From Agarivorans sp. Alg241-V36 (GTDB lineage: Bacteria > Pseudomonadota > Gammaproteobacteria > Enterobacterales > Celerinatantimonadaceae): DNA of 64,000 nt. The first letter of the stretch is position 1. Each line of letters begins with the position of its first letter. Location of the stretch: the NCBI RefSeq assembly GCF_900537085.1, contig NZ_UNRE01000001.1, forward strand, positions 811,163 through 875,162, written 5' to 3'. The notes under the pieces are model-generated. The model saw only the letters and a list, made by a program, of their open reading frames with translations. It did no database searches and was not told where the DNA came from. Below, one piece after another: positions 54,009 through 62,490 of the stretch. The position numbers and the translations under genes were made by a program.

Positions 54009-54332
54009 TTATCCAAGTGCTTTATTAAACTCACTTTCAAAGTCACCCATTTTCTGTGCAACTTTATTGGCATCTACTTGATAAGTACCATCGGCCACCG
54101 CTTGCTTAATTGATTCGAGCTTCGAGCTTCTGCTATCTGAATCACTGAGCAAATTCTGCTGAATACGGTTTAGTTGTTGTGCTTCGTTTGTAAGCATAAC
54201 TGAATCCTGGGCTGCAGCAGAACCAGCGGTTGAACGTTGTTCAGCGCTTTCTTTTGTGCCTTTGTCAGCAACTCGATTTGAGTCTAGTTGACTAGGACGG
54301 TTTCCACCTAAGTTGTTAATATTTAAAGCCAT
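54009..54332 (-). CDS. flgM: Anti-sigma-28 factor FlgM
   Basis: Binds FliA (sigma-28) until the hook is done and is then exported. 107 residues. Disordered N-terminal half ('MALNINNLGGNRPSQLDSNR'), then the C-terminal FliA-binding helices 'RSSKLESIKQAVADGTYQVD' and 'ANKVAQKMGDFESEF'. It has a clear sigma-28-type promoter 43 bases upstream of its start, giving the known negative loop in which FliA drives its own inhibitor. Followed by flgN. Confidence 0.94.
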   Translation of the reverse strand: MALNINNLGGNRPSQLDSNRVADKGTKESAEQRSTAGSAAAQDSVMLTNEAQQLNRIQQNLLSDSDSRSSKLESIKQAVADGTYQVDANKVAQKMGDFESEFNKALG

Positions 54333-54374
54333 AATGGCGCCCCACAGTTAATCAATTTTTCGTATTCAATATAG

Positions 54375-54401
54375 CTATCGGCTTGCTTTGGTAAAACTTT
54401 A
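54375..54401 (-). promoter_or_regulatory. Sigma-28 (FliA)-type promoter for flgM
   Basis: On the minus strand TAAA (54398-54401), exactly 15 bases, then GCCGATAG (54375-54382), against TAAA-N15-GCCGATAA. It lies in the flgA-flgM gap, about 43 bases before the flgM start. Confidence 0.85.
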
Positions 54402-54409
54402 GAAAAAAT

Positions 54410-55090
54410 TTAAAGTTTTACGTCAACTAATCCAACTGCCTTTACTCGGCCGGTGACCAGACGCTGAGACTGATTATTTCTAACCCGAATGTTATCACCG
54501 ATAGTGCCGCTAGATAAAGCGGTTCCTTGGGTTGTTACATTCAGTCCACCTGCGTTTGCAGAGATGGTAACAGCATCACCTTTACAAACTATGCAAATAT
54601 CGCGCCCAGTTATAATTTGGTCTTTACGCATTGCTCGTCTAAGTTTAGCACCAACTAAGGGGCTTAGCTCAGTGAAGTAGCTCCCGCGTAAGCGGTTCTC
54701 TGGCAAAAAGGTCATAGTGAGTTGTGAGTTGGTTAAGGCGGCTCCTTCTTGAATTGGAGAGGCCGCAACCACTACAGCTAGCAAGACTTGTTTACGTACT
54801 GGGATATATATGCGCCAGTTTGCTTGCTCATCACAAGTGACTAATACACTAGTATTTCGGCGTATTTCACCATTGGCTAAGCTATAACGATAAGGTGTTG
54901 AACAATCTGGAATAGCGACCCGATCATCTAACTGATTAGCGGTAAGCTCAATTTTTTGACTCTTGTCGTAAGTTATTTGCGAACGAACAAAATCTACTGC
55001 TGCTTTTTCAAGCTGCGAATGCCGCTCGCTAGTGTGAGCAGTAAGACTAAAACAAAATAATAAGAGTGAAGCAGCAATTTTTATCAACAT
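54410..55090 (-). CDS. flgA: Flagellar P-ring assembly chaperone FlgA
   Basis: Periplasmic chaperone for FlgI (P-ring). 226 residues: signal peptide at about 1-18, an N-terminal domain with paired Cys ('IPDCSTPY', 'LVTCDEQANW'), then the SAF-type domain with 'PIQEGAALTNSQLTMTFLP', 'LVGAKLRRAMRKDQIITGRD' and a C-terminal beta region 'SGTIGDNIRVRNNQSQRLV'. It is divergent from cheV across a 170-base gap that holds a palindrome. Complete and typical. Confidence 0.93.
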   Translation of the reverse strand: MLIKIAASLLLFCFSLTAHTSERHSQLEKAAVDFVRSQITYDKSQKIELTANQLDDRVAIPDCSTPYRYSLANGEIRRNTSVLVTCDEQANWRIYIPVRKQVLLAVVVAASPIQEGAALTNSQLTMTFLPENRLRGSYFTELSPLVGAKLRRAMRKDQIITGRDICIVCKGDAVTISANAGGLNVTTQGTALSSGTIGDNIRVRNNQSQRLVTGRVKAVGLVDVKL

Positions 55091-55140
55091 TTCCTATATG
55101 ATACCGATAAAGCAAAGTAACAATTGGCTTTTTTGTCTAT

Positions 55141-55162
55141 GCTTAACAAGTCGATGTTAAGC
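55141..55162. promoter_or_regulatory. Perfect 8-bp palindrome between flgA and cheV
   Basis: GCTTAACA (55141-55148) and TGTTAAGC (55155-55162) are perfect inverted copies around AGTCGA, in the gap between divergent flgA and cheV. There is no T run, so an operator is more likely than a terminator; the protein that would bind it is unknown. Confidence 0.45.
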
Positions 55163-55258
55163 CTTTAGGTGTCAAAAATACGACAATCAAGCAAGATTAA
55201 GCGATAGTATACAGGGGTTAAGCAAGGTTAATGCCCCTTTCTAAGGAGTGATAATTAT

Positions 55259-56170
55259 ATGGCGGGTATTTTAGATTCGGTAAACCAGCGTACGCAACTA
55301 GTTGGGCAGAATCGCTTAGAGTTGTTGTTGTTTAGGTTAAATGGGTCTCAGCGCTACGGCATCAATGTATTTAAAGTAAAAGAAGTTTTACAATGTCCGC
55401 CTCTTACCGCGTTGCCTAAACTAAATCCTGTTATCCGTGGTGTAGCGCATATTCGCGGTCAAACCATTTCTGTTATCGATTTAAGTTCAGCCACTGGTGG
55501 ACGTCCAATTGAAGACGTAACCAAGTGTTTTATTATCATTTCTGAGTACAACCGTTCGGTGCAGGGATTTTTAGTGGGCTCGGTGGAGCGCATTGTAAAT
55601 ATGAATTGGGAAGATATTTTACCGCCGCCAAAAGGCGCAGGTAAGTTCAACTACTTAACAGCGGTTACAGAAGTTGAAAAAGAGCTGGTTTCTATTTTAG
55701 ATGTGGAAAAAATCCTCGATGAAATTTCTCCAGTAGATACCACCGTAAGTAAAGAGATTGTTGAAGAAGCCGCTGCAAACGTTCAAATAGACAAAAAAGT
55801 TTTAGTGGTTGATGATTCTTCCGTAGCGCGTAATCAGGTTAAGCGCGCGGTAACATCGCTAGGCGTAGAGGCCTTACTTTGCCAAGACGGGCGTGAAGCA
55901 CTAGAGCTGTTAACTACCATGGCCAAAGACGGCCCAATCACCGATCAAATTGCGCTGGTGATTTCCGATATTGAAATGCCAGAAATGGATGGATATACCT
56001 TAACGGCTGAAGTGCGCTCTCATCCAGATCTAAAAGGCCTACACATAATTTTGCACACCTCTCTAAGCGGTGTATTTAACCAAGCTATGGTAAATAAAGT
56101 TGGCGCTAACGCCTTTATTGCTAAATTTAATCCAGATGAATTAGCTGCTGCTGTTCGTCAATCTTTATAG
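55259..56170 (+). CDS. cheV: Chemotaxis coupling protein CheV
   Basis: Hybrid coupling protein: a CheW-like domain (about 20-165) that links receptors to CheA, followed by a response-regulator receiver domain (about 177-300). 'LFRLNGSQRYGINVFKVKEV' and 'RGVAHIRGQTISVIDLSSAT' are CheW features; 'VLVVDDSSVARNQVKRAV' supplies the acid pocket, 'LVISDIEMPEMDGYT' the phospho-Asp, and 'LHTSLSG' and 'KFNPDEL' the Thr/Lys switch residues. 303 residues. It is followed by cheR after three bases. Ribosome site AAGGAGTG precedes the ATG. Confidence 0.96.
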   Translation: MAGILDSVNQRTQLVGQNRLELLLFRLNGSQRYGINVFKVKEVLQCPPLTALPKLNPVIRGVAHIRGQTISVIDLSSATGGRPIEDVTKCFIIISEYNRSVQGFLVGSVERIVNMNWEDILPPPKGAGKFNYLTAVTEVEKELVSILDVEKILDEISPVDTTVSKEIVEEAAANVQIDKKVLVVDDSSVARNQVKRAVTSLGVEALLCQDGREALELLTTMAKDGPITDQIALVISDIEMPEMDGYTLTAEVRSHPDLKGLHIILHTSLSGVFNQAMVNKVGANAFIAKFNPDELAAAVRQSL

Positions 56171-56173
56171 AGT

Positions 56174-57007
56174 GTGGATGCATTGAGAACCATAACAGAT
56201 GATGTGTATAAACAGTTTTGCAGCTTTTTAGAAAAGCAGTGCGGAATTGTTTTAGGTGACAACAAGCAATATTTAGTAAAGAGCCGTTTATCGCCATTAA
56301 TGGCTCAGTACTCTGTTGCAAGTCTTACCGAGTTAGTCCAAAAATCCATGAGCCTGCGTGAACGTGATTTACGTGCTGCGGTGGTTGATGCAATGACCAC
56401 CAACGAAACTTTGTGGTTTAGGGATACTTACCCATTTCAGTTGCTCGGTGACAAGCTATTGCCGGAATTCACTAAGTTATCGCGGCCAGTTAAAATTTGG
56501 TCAGCGGCTAGCTCTTCGGGTCAAGAACCTTATTCCATTATGATGACCTCGCTAGAGTACCAAGCTAAGCGCCCTGGTACCTTACCCATGGGCGTGCAGG
56601 TGGTGGGGACAGATATATCGCCCTCAATGCTGGAGCATTGTAAGCGTGGTGAATATGATACTTTGGCTTTAGCCCGTGGTTTATCGCCAGAACGTAAGCG
56701 TCAGTTTTTTGAAGCGACGACGGACGGAAGGTTTAGAGTTAATGACAAAGTACGGAAAAACGTTAGTTTCAGGCCGCTTAACCTCTTAGATAGTTATGCC
56801 TTAATGGGTAAGTTCGATATCATTTTTTGTCGCAATGTATTGATTTACTTTAATGCCGATGTGAAATCGAAGATCCTTAACCAGTTTGCTCAAGCCTTAA
56901 ACCCCAATGGCTATTTAATGCTAGGCGCATCTGAGTCTATTACTGGCTTAACCGATCGTTTTAATATGCTACGTTGCCACCCCGGTATCGTTTATCAATT
57001 AAAGTAG
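56174..57007 (+). CDS. cheR: Chemotaxis receptor methyltransferase CheR
   Basis: Methylates glutamates of chemoreceptors using S-adenosylmethionine. 277 residues. The N-terminal helical domain is followed by the SAM-binding domain with 'TTNETLWFRDTYPFQLLG', 'IWSAASSSGQEPYSIMMTS', 'VVGTDISPSMLEHCKRGEYD' and 'FDIIFCRNVLIYFN'. GTG 56174 is the natural start ('DALRTITDDVYKQF'), three bases after cheV, so the two are coupled. Typical Vibrio/Shewanella order flgA-cheV-cheR-flgB. Confidence 0.96.
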   Translation: MDALRTITDDVYKQFCSFLEKQCGIVLGDNKQYLVKSRLSPLMAQYSVASLTELVQKSMSLRERDLRAAVVDAMTTNETLWFRDTYPFQLLGDKLLPEFTKLSRPVKIWSAASSSGQEPYSIMMTSLEYQAKRPGTLPMGVQVVGTDISPSMLEHCKRGEYDTLALARGLSPERKRQFFEATTDGRFRVNDKVRKNVSFRPLNLLDSYALMGKFDIIFCRNVLIYFNADVKSKILNQFAQALNPNGYLMLGASESITGLTDRFNMLRCHPGIVYQLK

Positions 57008-57018
57008 GCTTTTTATCA

Positions 57019-57049
57019 GCGGCAGTAAATGGCAATAGTTGCCGCTTTA
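57019..57049 (+). terminator. Weak hairpin after cheR
   Basis: GCGGCA (57019-57024) and TGCCGC (57040-57045) pair across a 15-base loop, followed by TTTAC. Probably a weak terminator before the flgB promoter. Confidence 0.4.
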
Positions 57050-57140
57050 CTTGCCGCTAGCCCCATCTCCCCGCCTAGGTATTTCGTACCAATACAACTA
57101 AGTCCTTTAGTTAGCTGAATAAAAAGCGTCAAAAAAACTC

Positions 57141-57156
57141 TGGCATAGCTTTTGCT
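57141..57156 (+). promoter_or_regulatory. Sigma-54 promoter of the flgBCDE operon
   Basis: TGGCATAGCTTTTGCT matches the sigma-54 consensus TGGCAY-R-N4-TTGCW, with the GG and GC ten bases apart. It is 34 bases before the flgB ATG (57190), a good distance. Confidence 0.88.
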
Positions 57157-57189
57157 AAATATTCTTCGTGGAAGTGTAACGAGGTGTAT

Positions 57190-57588
57190 ATGGCAATAAC
57201 ATTTGATAAAGCATTAGGCGTTCATCAGCATACTGTAGGTGTAAGAGCCCGCCGTTCTGAGGTGATTGCAAGTAATATTGCTAATGCCGATACACCTAAC
57301 TATAAAGCACGAGATATAGATTTTAATAAAGCATTTGCTGCAGCCAAAAGTAAGCAGGGAGGCGGAATGCATATTACTAATGAGCGCCATATAAGCGGCG
57401 GTAACAGCCAGTTTGCCGAGTTAGGCTTTCAAGTACCGGACCAGCCAGATACCGGTGATGGTAATACCGTTGATGTACAGAAAGAGAAAGCCGCATTTAT
57501 GCAAAATGGCTTGGAATACCAAGCAGGCATTGGTTTTCTTTCTAGTAAATTTAGTGGTTTACGTAATGCAATTAAGGGAGGTCAATAA
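57190..57588 (+). CDS. flgB: Flagellar proximal rod protein FlgB
   Basis: One of the proximal rod subunits joined to the MS ring. About 132 residues from ATG 57190; a GTG two codons upstream (57184) lies within the GAGG ribosome site and is rejected. 'VIASNIANADTPNYKARDID' is the flagellar rod signature and the C-terminal 'FMQNGLEYQAGIGFLSSKFS' helix pairs in the D0 domain. The stop overlaps the flgC ATG. First gene after the sigma-54 promoter. Confidence 0.95.
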   Translation: MAITFDKALGVHQHTVGVRARRSEVIASNIANADTPNYKARDIDFNKAFAAAKSKQGGGMHITNERHISGGNSQFAELGFQVPDQPDTGDGNTVDVQKEKAAFMQNGLEYQAGIGFLSSKFSGLRNAIKGGQ

Positions 57589-58007
57589 TGAGCTTTTTTA
57601 ATGTTTTTGATATTTCTGCTTCGGCCATGAAAGCGCAATCAGTGCGCTTAAATACTACGGCTAGTAACCTAGCCAATGCCGACAGTATCAGTTCAAGTAT
57701 TGATCAAACTTATCGAGCCAGAAAACCGGTGTTTGAGGCCGAGTTAAATAGAGCATCTCAAGCACAGGTTGAATCTGCACAAGTTAAAGTAGCAGGCATT
57801 GTTGAGTCGGATGCACCGCTGCGCAAAGAGTATTATCCAGAACACCCAATGGCGAATGAAGAAGGTTATATTTTCAAGCCAAACGTCAACGTTATTGAAG
57901 AAATGGCCGACATGATGAGTGCATCACGTTCTTATCAGGCAAATGTTCAAGTAACTGAAGCCGCTAAGCAAATGCTAAATAGCACGCTTAATCTGGGTAA
58001 AAGTTAA
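57588..58007 (+). CDS. flgC: Flagellar proximal rod protein FlgC
   Basis: Second proximal rod subunit. 139 residues with the N-terminal rod signature 'LNTTASNLANADSISSSIDQ' and the C-terminal 'PNVNVIEEMADMMSASRSYQ' followed by 'NVQVTEAAKQMLNSTLNLGK', the typical FlgC end. The ATG overlaps the flgB stop by one base, so the two are coupled. A GGAG ribosome site lies before it and the next gene follows in 10 bases. Confidence 0.97.
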   Translation: MSFFNVFDISASAMKAQSVRLNTTASNLANADSISSSIDQTYRARKPVFEAELNRASQAQVESAQVKVAGIVESDAPLRKEYYPEHPMANEEGYIFKPNVNVIEEMADMMSASRSYQANVQVTEAAKQMLNSTLNLGKS

Positions 58008-58017
58008 GGAGTAGCCA

Positions 58018-58689
58018 GTGTCTACTATTGATCCGTTACAAAGTAATTATTGGCAGCCTGAGTCGGTTGTTCCAGAGAGCAATAATAATCAGTCCTTGGG
58101 GCAAGAGGACTTTTTCTCATTGCTTACCACTCAGCTGCAGTATCAAGACCCCAGTAAACCGGTTGATAACGCCGAAATGATCGCTCAAATGGCGAGCTTT
58201 CAAACTTCTGAGGGTATTGCTGAGCTTGGTACCAAATTTGACACCATGAACTCGATAATGAATTCATCGGCTGCCTTGCAGGCGTCAACCTTAGTAGGGC
58301 AAAAAGTGCTGGTGCCTTTAGATTATGGTCATAACGGCGGCGCTGGATTTGACGGCGTAGCGGTAACTGGTGCAGCAACTACTAATGTAAAAGTTTCGGT
58401 CGAAAACGCGGCGGGTGAAGTCGTCAAAGTTATCGACTTAGGTGAGGGAAGCGGCAACATGCCATTCTCTTGGGATGGCACCGATTCTAATGGGAATCCG
58501 ATGCCAGAAGGTAAGTACAACATTAAAGTTAATGGTGTTCAGGGCGGTAAAGAGATCAGTTTACCCACCGCAACATATGCAAGCGTAGGTAGCGTGAGCT
58601 TAGCAGGTGGCACATCTGGCGTAGTCGTCAATTTAGAAGGTTTAGGTGGCATTGCAATGAGCGATGTTCTCGAAGTAGCCAAAGCCTAA
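58018..58689 (+). CDS. flgD: Hook-cap protein FlgD
   Basis: Scaffold that caps the growing hook and is lost when it is complete. 223 residues. N-terminal 'LGQEDFFSLLTTQLQYQDPS' and 'PVDNAEMIAQMASFQTSEGI' are the conserved export and cap part; the C-terminal half has the FlgD Ig-like region with 'PFSWDGTDSNGNPMPEGKYN'. GTG at 58018 is the start, with AAGGAG before it. Typical and complete. Confidence 0.95.
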   Translation: MSTIDPLQSNYWQPESVVPESNNNQSLGQEDFFSLLTTQLQYQDPSKPVDNAEMIAQMASFQTSEGIAELGTKFDTMNSIMNSSAALQASTLVGQKVLVPLDYGHNGGAGFDGVAVTGAATTNVKVSVENAAGEVVKVIDLGEGSGNMPFSWDGTDSNGNPMPEGKYNIKVNGVQGGKEISLPTATYASVGSVSLAGGTSGVVVNLEGLGGIAMSDVLEVAKA

Positions 58690-58721
58690 CAAAGAATAGT
58701 AAAACGATAGGAGATTGAGAG

Positions 58722-60059
58722 ATGTCATTTAATATCGCTCTAAGCGGCATCAATGCCTCGCAAAAGGATCTTGACGTAACGGCGAACAATATTGCTAACG
58801 TCAACACCATTGGTTTTAAAGAGTCGCGTGCTGAGTTTGCCGATGTGTATGCAACATCGATTTTCTCAAATGCTCGTACCGCTGTGGGTAATGGCGTAAA
58901 AACTGCCGATGTTGCTCAACAGTTTCACCAAGGTAGTCTTAACTTTACCCAAAATGCCTTAGATATGGCGATAAGTGGCGAAGGCTTTTTTGTTACGGCG
59001 TCAGACCTAACCACCCAAACGCGAGAGTTTACTCGTGCCGGTGCTTTTAAGTTAAACGCTGATAACTTTATTGTTAACTCACAAGGTCAGTACCTGCAAG
59101 GTTATACGGTAAACAGCAGTGGTACACCTTCTGCTGTAAGTATGGCGGCAACCAGTGCTATTCAAATTAGTGCTGAAGTAGGTAACCCTACGATGACTAG
59201 CCAAGTGGATATGAGTTTTAACTTGCCCTCTAGTGGCACCACTCATGATATTGGCGATTTTGATCCAACCGATAGCAATACCTATACTTCTGCCACATCT
59301 GTGACGGTGTATGATTCGCAAGGTGGTTCGCATGTTGCCGAGACCTTCTTTATTAAAGATGACACCACAGCAAATACATGGCACAAGTTGATATACATTG
59401 ACGGACAACCAGTAGATGTTGCAGGCGGTACAGCAAATACCCCTAATCCAGGTAACGCAAACCCTAACATTCCAGCGTCTGCCACACTGACTTTTGATAA
59501 CACTGGTGCATTGGCCTCTACCGCGCCACTAATCATTGAAACAGTGCCATTAGGTACTGCTCCACCAAGTGGCCCAGGTGGTGTTTGGGATCCTGTGACA
59601 GGTTCTGTAGATCCAACACAAACCATTACCTTTAACTTAAATGGCCCAACTCAATACAACTCAGCTTTTGAAGTATCTAGTTTATCGCAGGATGGTTCTA
59701 CCGTTGGTAAGTTGACAGGTATTGATATTGGTCCAGATGGCTTGGTTGTGGCTTCATACAGTAACGGTGAGACCACTAACATTGCCAAAGTATCGGTAGC
59801 AAAATTTGCCAATAACCAAGGTTTGTCGCAAATTGGCGATACCGCATGGCAACAAACCCAGTTAAGTGGTGAGGCCATTGCCGGTGAAGGTAACTCAGGT
59901 ACATTTGGTAAAATTAACTCGGCTTCTTTGGAGCAAGCCAACGTTAACTTAACCGAGCAGTTAGTGAATTTGATTAGCGCCCAGCGTAACTTCCAAGCTA
60001 ACTCTCGAGCTTTAGAAGTTAACTCAACACTACAGCAAACCATTATTCAAATCCGTTAA
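58722..60059 (+). CDS. flgE: Flagellar hook protein FlgE
   Basis: Major subunit of the flagellar hook. 445 residues. N-terminal D0 'MSFNIALSGINASQKDLDVT' then 'ANNIANVNTIGFKESRAEFA', a long variable middle domain with Pro/Gly-rich loops (about 225-300, 'NTPNPGNANPNIPASA'), and the C-terminal 'LEQANVNLTEQLVNLISAQR' and 'NFQANSRALEVNSTLQQTII'. A strong terminator follows, so flgBCDE end here as one transcript. Confidence 0.97.
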   Translation: MSFNIALSGINASQKDLDVTANNIANVNTIGFKESRAEFADVYATSIFSNARTAVGNGVKTADVAQQFHQGSLNFTQNALDMAISGEGFFVTASDLTTQTREFTRAGAFKLNADNFIVNSQGQYLQGYTVNSSGTPSAVSMAATSAIQISAEVGNPTMTSQVDMSFNLPSSGTTHDIGDFDPTDSNTYTSATSVTVYDSQGGSHVAETFFIKDDTTANTWHKLIYIDGQPVDVAGGTANTPNPGNANPNIPASATLTFDNTGALASTAPLIIETVPLGTAPPSGPGGVWDPVTGSVDPTQTITFNLNGPTQYNSAFEVSSLSQDGSTVGKLTGIDIGPDGLVVASYSNGETTNIAKVSVAKFANNQGLSQIGDTAWQQTQLSGEAIAGEGNSGTFGKINSASLEQANVNLTEQLVNLISAQRNFQANSRALEVNSTLQQTIIQIR

Positions 60060-60079
60060 TAGCTGGATATGGTTTAGTC

Positions 60080-60110
60080 AAAAAGGCAGCCTTGGCTGCC
60101 TTTTTATTTC
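60080..60110 (+). terminator. Intrinsic terminator after flgE
   Basis: AAAAAGGCAGCC and GGCTGCCTTTTT form a near-perfect 10-12-bp stem with a TT loop, ending in a T run. It splits flgBCDE from flgFGHIJ. Confidence 0.92.
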
Positions 60111-60157
60111 TTTGATTTAATTGCCTTTTTTCTTCCTGTTTTTCTTTTTCTACCTTC

Positions 60158-60173
60158 TGGCATTCTAATTGCT
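60158..60173 (+). promoter_or_regulatory. Sigma-54 promoter of the flgFGHIJ operon
   Basis: TGGCATTCTAATTGCT matches the sigma-54 pattern: TGGCAT at -24 and TTGCT at -12, with GG and GC ten bases apart. It lies 41 bases before the flgF ATG (60214) and just after the flgE terminator. Confidence 0.85.
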
Positions 60174-60213
60174 TTGTTTCCATTGAGTCAGCTAATTGAC
60201 GTAGGAAATAGAC

Positions 60214-60960
60214 ATGGACCAACTACTTTATATATCGATGACCGGTGCAAAACAAAATATGCACTCGCTCGCGGTACGTGGTAATAACCTTGCAAATGCA
60301 AATACCACAGGCTTTAAAGCCGACCTAGAGAACGCACGCTCAATGCAGGCTTTTGGTCCTGGCATGCCATCCCGGGTATTCGCAATGACCGAGCGCCCAA
60401 CGCAAAACTTTACCGATGGTCTATTAAAAACCACAGGTCGAGATTTAGACGTGGCGATTAAAGGTGAAGGTTGGCTTTCGGTTCAAGATAAAGATGGCAA
60501 TGAAGCACTTTCTCGAAACGGTAACTTTACCATTTCAGCAGCGGGTGTCTTACAAACCATGCAAGGGCAGCCGGTATTGGGCAACCAAGACGCGCCAATT
60601 ATTATTCCCCTACCTGTTGAAAAGCTAGAGATTAACGAAGATGGCACCATTGAAATTCGTCCAGAAGGTGCGCCTGCCGACGCCTTGGAAGAGGTTAACC
60701 GAATTAAGCTAAGTAAACCTTTTGCTGGTGAGTTAACGAAAGGCGATGACGGTTTATTCAGAGCCACCAATGGCCAGCCTTATCAACCCGATGCCACCGT
60801 TGAATTGGTGAAGGGAGCACTAGAGGGGAGCAACGTGAACCCGGTGCAAGAAATGACACATATGATCAGCATGCAGCGTCAATTTGAAATGCAAATCAAA
60901 ATGATGAAAACCGCTGAAGAAAACGAAAAAGCCACTAACAGCTTGTTGCGATTAAGCTAG
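60214..60960 (+). CDS. flgF: Flagellar proximal rod protein FlgF
   Basis: Rod subunit between FlgC and FlgG. 248 residues with N-terminal 'MTGAKQNMHSLAVRGNNLAN' and 'ANTTGFKADLENARSMQAFG', the middle 'LDVAIKGEGWLSVQDKDGNE' and 'ALSRNGNFTISAAGVLQTMQ', and the C-terminal 'VNPVQEMTHMISMQRQFEMQ' D0 helix. First gene behind its own sigma-54 promoter. It is followed by flgG after 16 bases. Confidence 0.97.
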   Translation: MDQLLYISMTGAKQNMHSLAVRGNNLANANTTGFKADLENARSMQAFGPGMPSRVFAMTERPTQNFTDGLLKTTGRDLDVAIKGEGWLSVQDKDGNEALSRNGNFTISAAGVLQTMQGQPVLGNQDAPIIIPLPVEKLEINEDGTIEIRPEGAPADALEEVNRIKLSKPFAGELTKGDDGLFRATNGQPYQPDATVELVKGALEGSNVNPVQEMTHMISMQRQFEMQIKMMKTAEENEKATNSLLRLS

Positions 60961-60976
60961 GTATAAGGAGCGTATT

Positions 60977-61765
60977 ATGCATCCCGCATTATGGATCAGT
61001 AAAACTGGCTTAGATGCCCAACAAACTAACGTATCGGTTATTTCAAATAACTTAGCCAATGCCAGTACCGTTGGTTACAAAAAAAGCCGAGCGGTTTTTG
61101 AAGACTTGCTTTACCAAACCATTAACCAACCGGGTGGTCGTTCTTCACAGAACACCAACATGCCGTCAGGCCTTATGATTGGTGCTGGTGCTAAAGTTGT
61201 CGCCACGCAAAAAAATCATGACCAAGGTAATGTTCAAACCACCGATAATGCCTTTGATTTAATGGTAGATGGCCGCGGTTTCTTCGAAATTTTGATGCCA
61301 GACGGCACGACTGCTTATACCCGTAACGGCCAATTTGGTCTTAATGACGAAGGTACCATTGTAACCCCAGGTGCGGGTTATCCCTTACAGCCAGAAATTC
61401 AAGTACCAGAAGATGCACAGAGCTTTACCGTAGGTGAAGACGGCGAGGTGAGTGTTCGCTTACCCGGGCAAACCGATAACCAAGTTATTGGTCAGATTAC
61501 CATCACCGACTTTGTTAATCCGTCAGGCTTAGAGCCTCGTGGACAAAACTTGTATTTAGAAACCGGTGCCAGTGGTGCTCCGCAAAATGGTATTGCATCA
61601 GAAAATGGTTTAGGCGCAATCCGCCAAGGTTCTTTAGAAACATCAAACGTGAATGTAACTGAAGAGCTAGTTAACTTAATTGAAGCGCAACGTGTTTATG
61701 AGATGAATTCAAAAGTGATTTCAACTGTAGACCAAATGTTGACCTTCGCAACGCAACAATTGTAA
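60977..61765 (+). CDS. flgG: Flagellar distal rod protein FlgG
   Basis: Main distal rod subunit that joins the rod to the hook. 262 residues: N-terminal 'ISKTGLDAQQTNVSVISNNL' and 'ANASTVGYKKSRAVFEDLLY', middle 'FDLMVDGRGFFEILMPDGTT', and C-terminal 'GSLETSNVNVTEELVNLIEA' with 'VISTVDQMLTFATQQL'. The QTINQPGG-like patch near residue 53 is typical of FlgG. Complete, in the usual order F-G-H-I-J. Confidence 0.98.
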   Translation: MHPALWISKTGLDAQQTNVSVISNNLANASTVGYKKSRAVFEDLLYQTINQPGGRSSQNTNMPSGLMIGAGAKVVATQKNHDQGNVQTTDNAFDLMVDGRGFFEILMPDGTTAYTRNGQFGLNDEGTIVTPGAGYPLQPEIQVPEDAQSFTVGEDGEVSVRLPGQTDNQVIGQITITDFVNPSGLEPRGQNLYLETGASGAPQNGIASENGLGAIRQGSLETSNVNVTEELVNLIEAQRVYEMNSKVISTVDQMLTFATQQL

Positions 61766-61791
61766 TCAAAGTTTAGAGAGAGGGATTGCTC

Positions 61792-62466
61792 ATGAATAAA
61801 CTAATGGTAGTAGCAACCTGTATGGCAATGACTGGTTGTGCCAGTGTAAACACGGCAGTCGTGCCAGATGACCCAGAGTTTGCGCCGATATATCCAGAAG
61901 ATGTGGCAGTAGAAGCGAGAATTACCGGTTCTTTATTCACAGAAAATGGCGCCAATAATCTGTATTCAGATAAAAAGGCACATCGAGTGGGTGACATTAT
62001 TGTGGTGAACCTAGCAGAAAGCACTCAAGCCAGTAAATCTGCAAGTAATGAACTTGCTAAAGATAAGAACTTAAATCTAAACCAGATCACGGTACCGGGC
62101 GGTGTAGCTACAATTAACGGTAATCCAATAGAACTTGGTTTAAGCCAAAGCAGTGACTTTACTGGTGAAGCCGACGCGGCTCAAAGCAATAGCTTGAACG
62201 GTAATATTTCGGTGAACGTGGTACAGGTATTAGCCAACGGAAATCTAATTATTAGCGGTGAGAAATGGCTAATGTTAAACAATGGTAATGAATACATTCG
62301 TTTAACTGGGATTATTCGTCCAGAAGATGTTGCACCTGATAACTCAATTACCTCGTTACGTATTGCCAATGCGCGTATTCAATACGGCGGCACCGGTGAT
62401 TTTGCCAATACCACTAATCAGGGGTGGTTATCTAAATTCTTTAATGGCCCAGCTTGGCCATTCTAA
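61792..62466 (+). CDS. flgH: Flagellar L-ring lipoprotein FlgH
   Basis: Outer-membrane L-ring subunit. About 224 residues from ATG 61792; a TTG two codons upstream is rejected because the AGAGAGGGA ribosome site fits the ATG. A signal peptide ends with lipobox 'MAMTGC' (Cys near 13). 'GSLFTENGANNLYSDKKAHR' and 'VGDIIVVNLAESTQASKSAS' then 'NGNLIISGEKWLMLNNGNEY', 'LTGIIRPEDVAPDNSITSLR' and 'ARIQYGGTGDFANTTNQGWL' are all standard FlgH phrases. Confidence 0.97.
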   Translation: MNKLMVVATCMAMTGCASVNTAVVPDDPEFAPIYPEDVAVEARITGSLFTENGANNLYSDKKAHRVGDIIVVNLAESTQASKSASNELAKDKNLNLNQITVPGGVATINGNPIELGLSQSSDFTGEADAAQSNSLNGNISVNVVQVLANGNLIISGEKWLMLNNGNEYIRLTGIIRPEDVAPDNSITSLRIANARIQYGGTGDFANTTNQGWLSKFFNGPAWPF

Positions 62467-62490
62467 GCCCTGAGTTTTAGGAGTAGTCTT

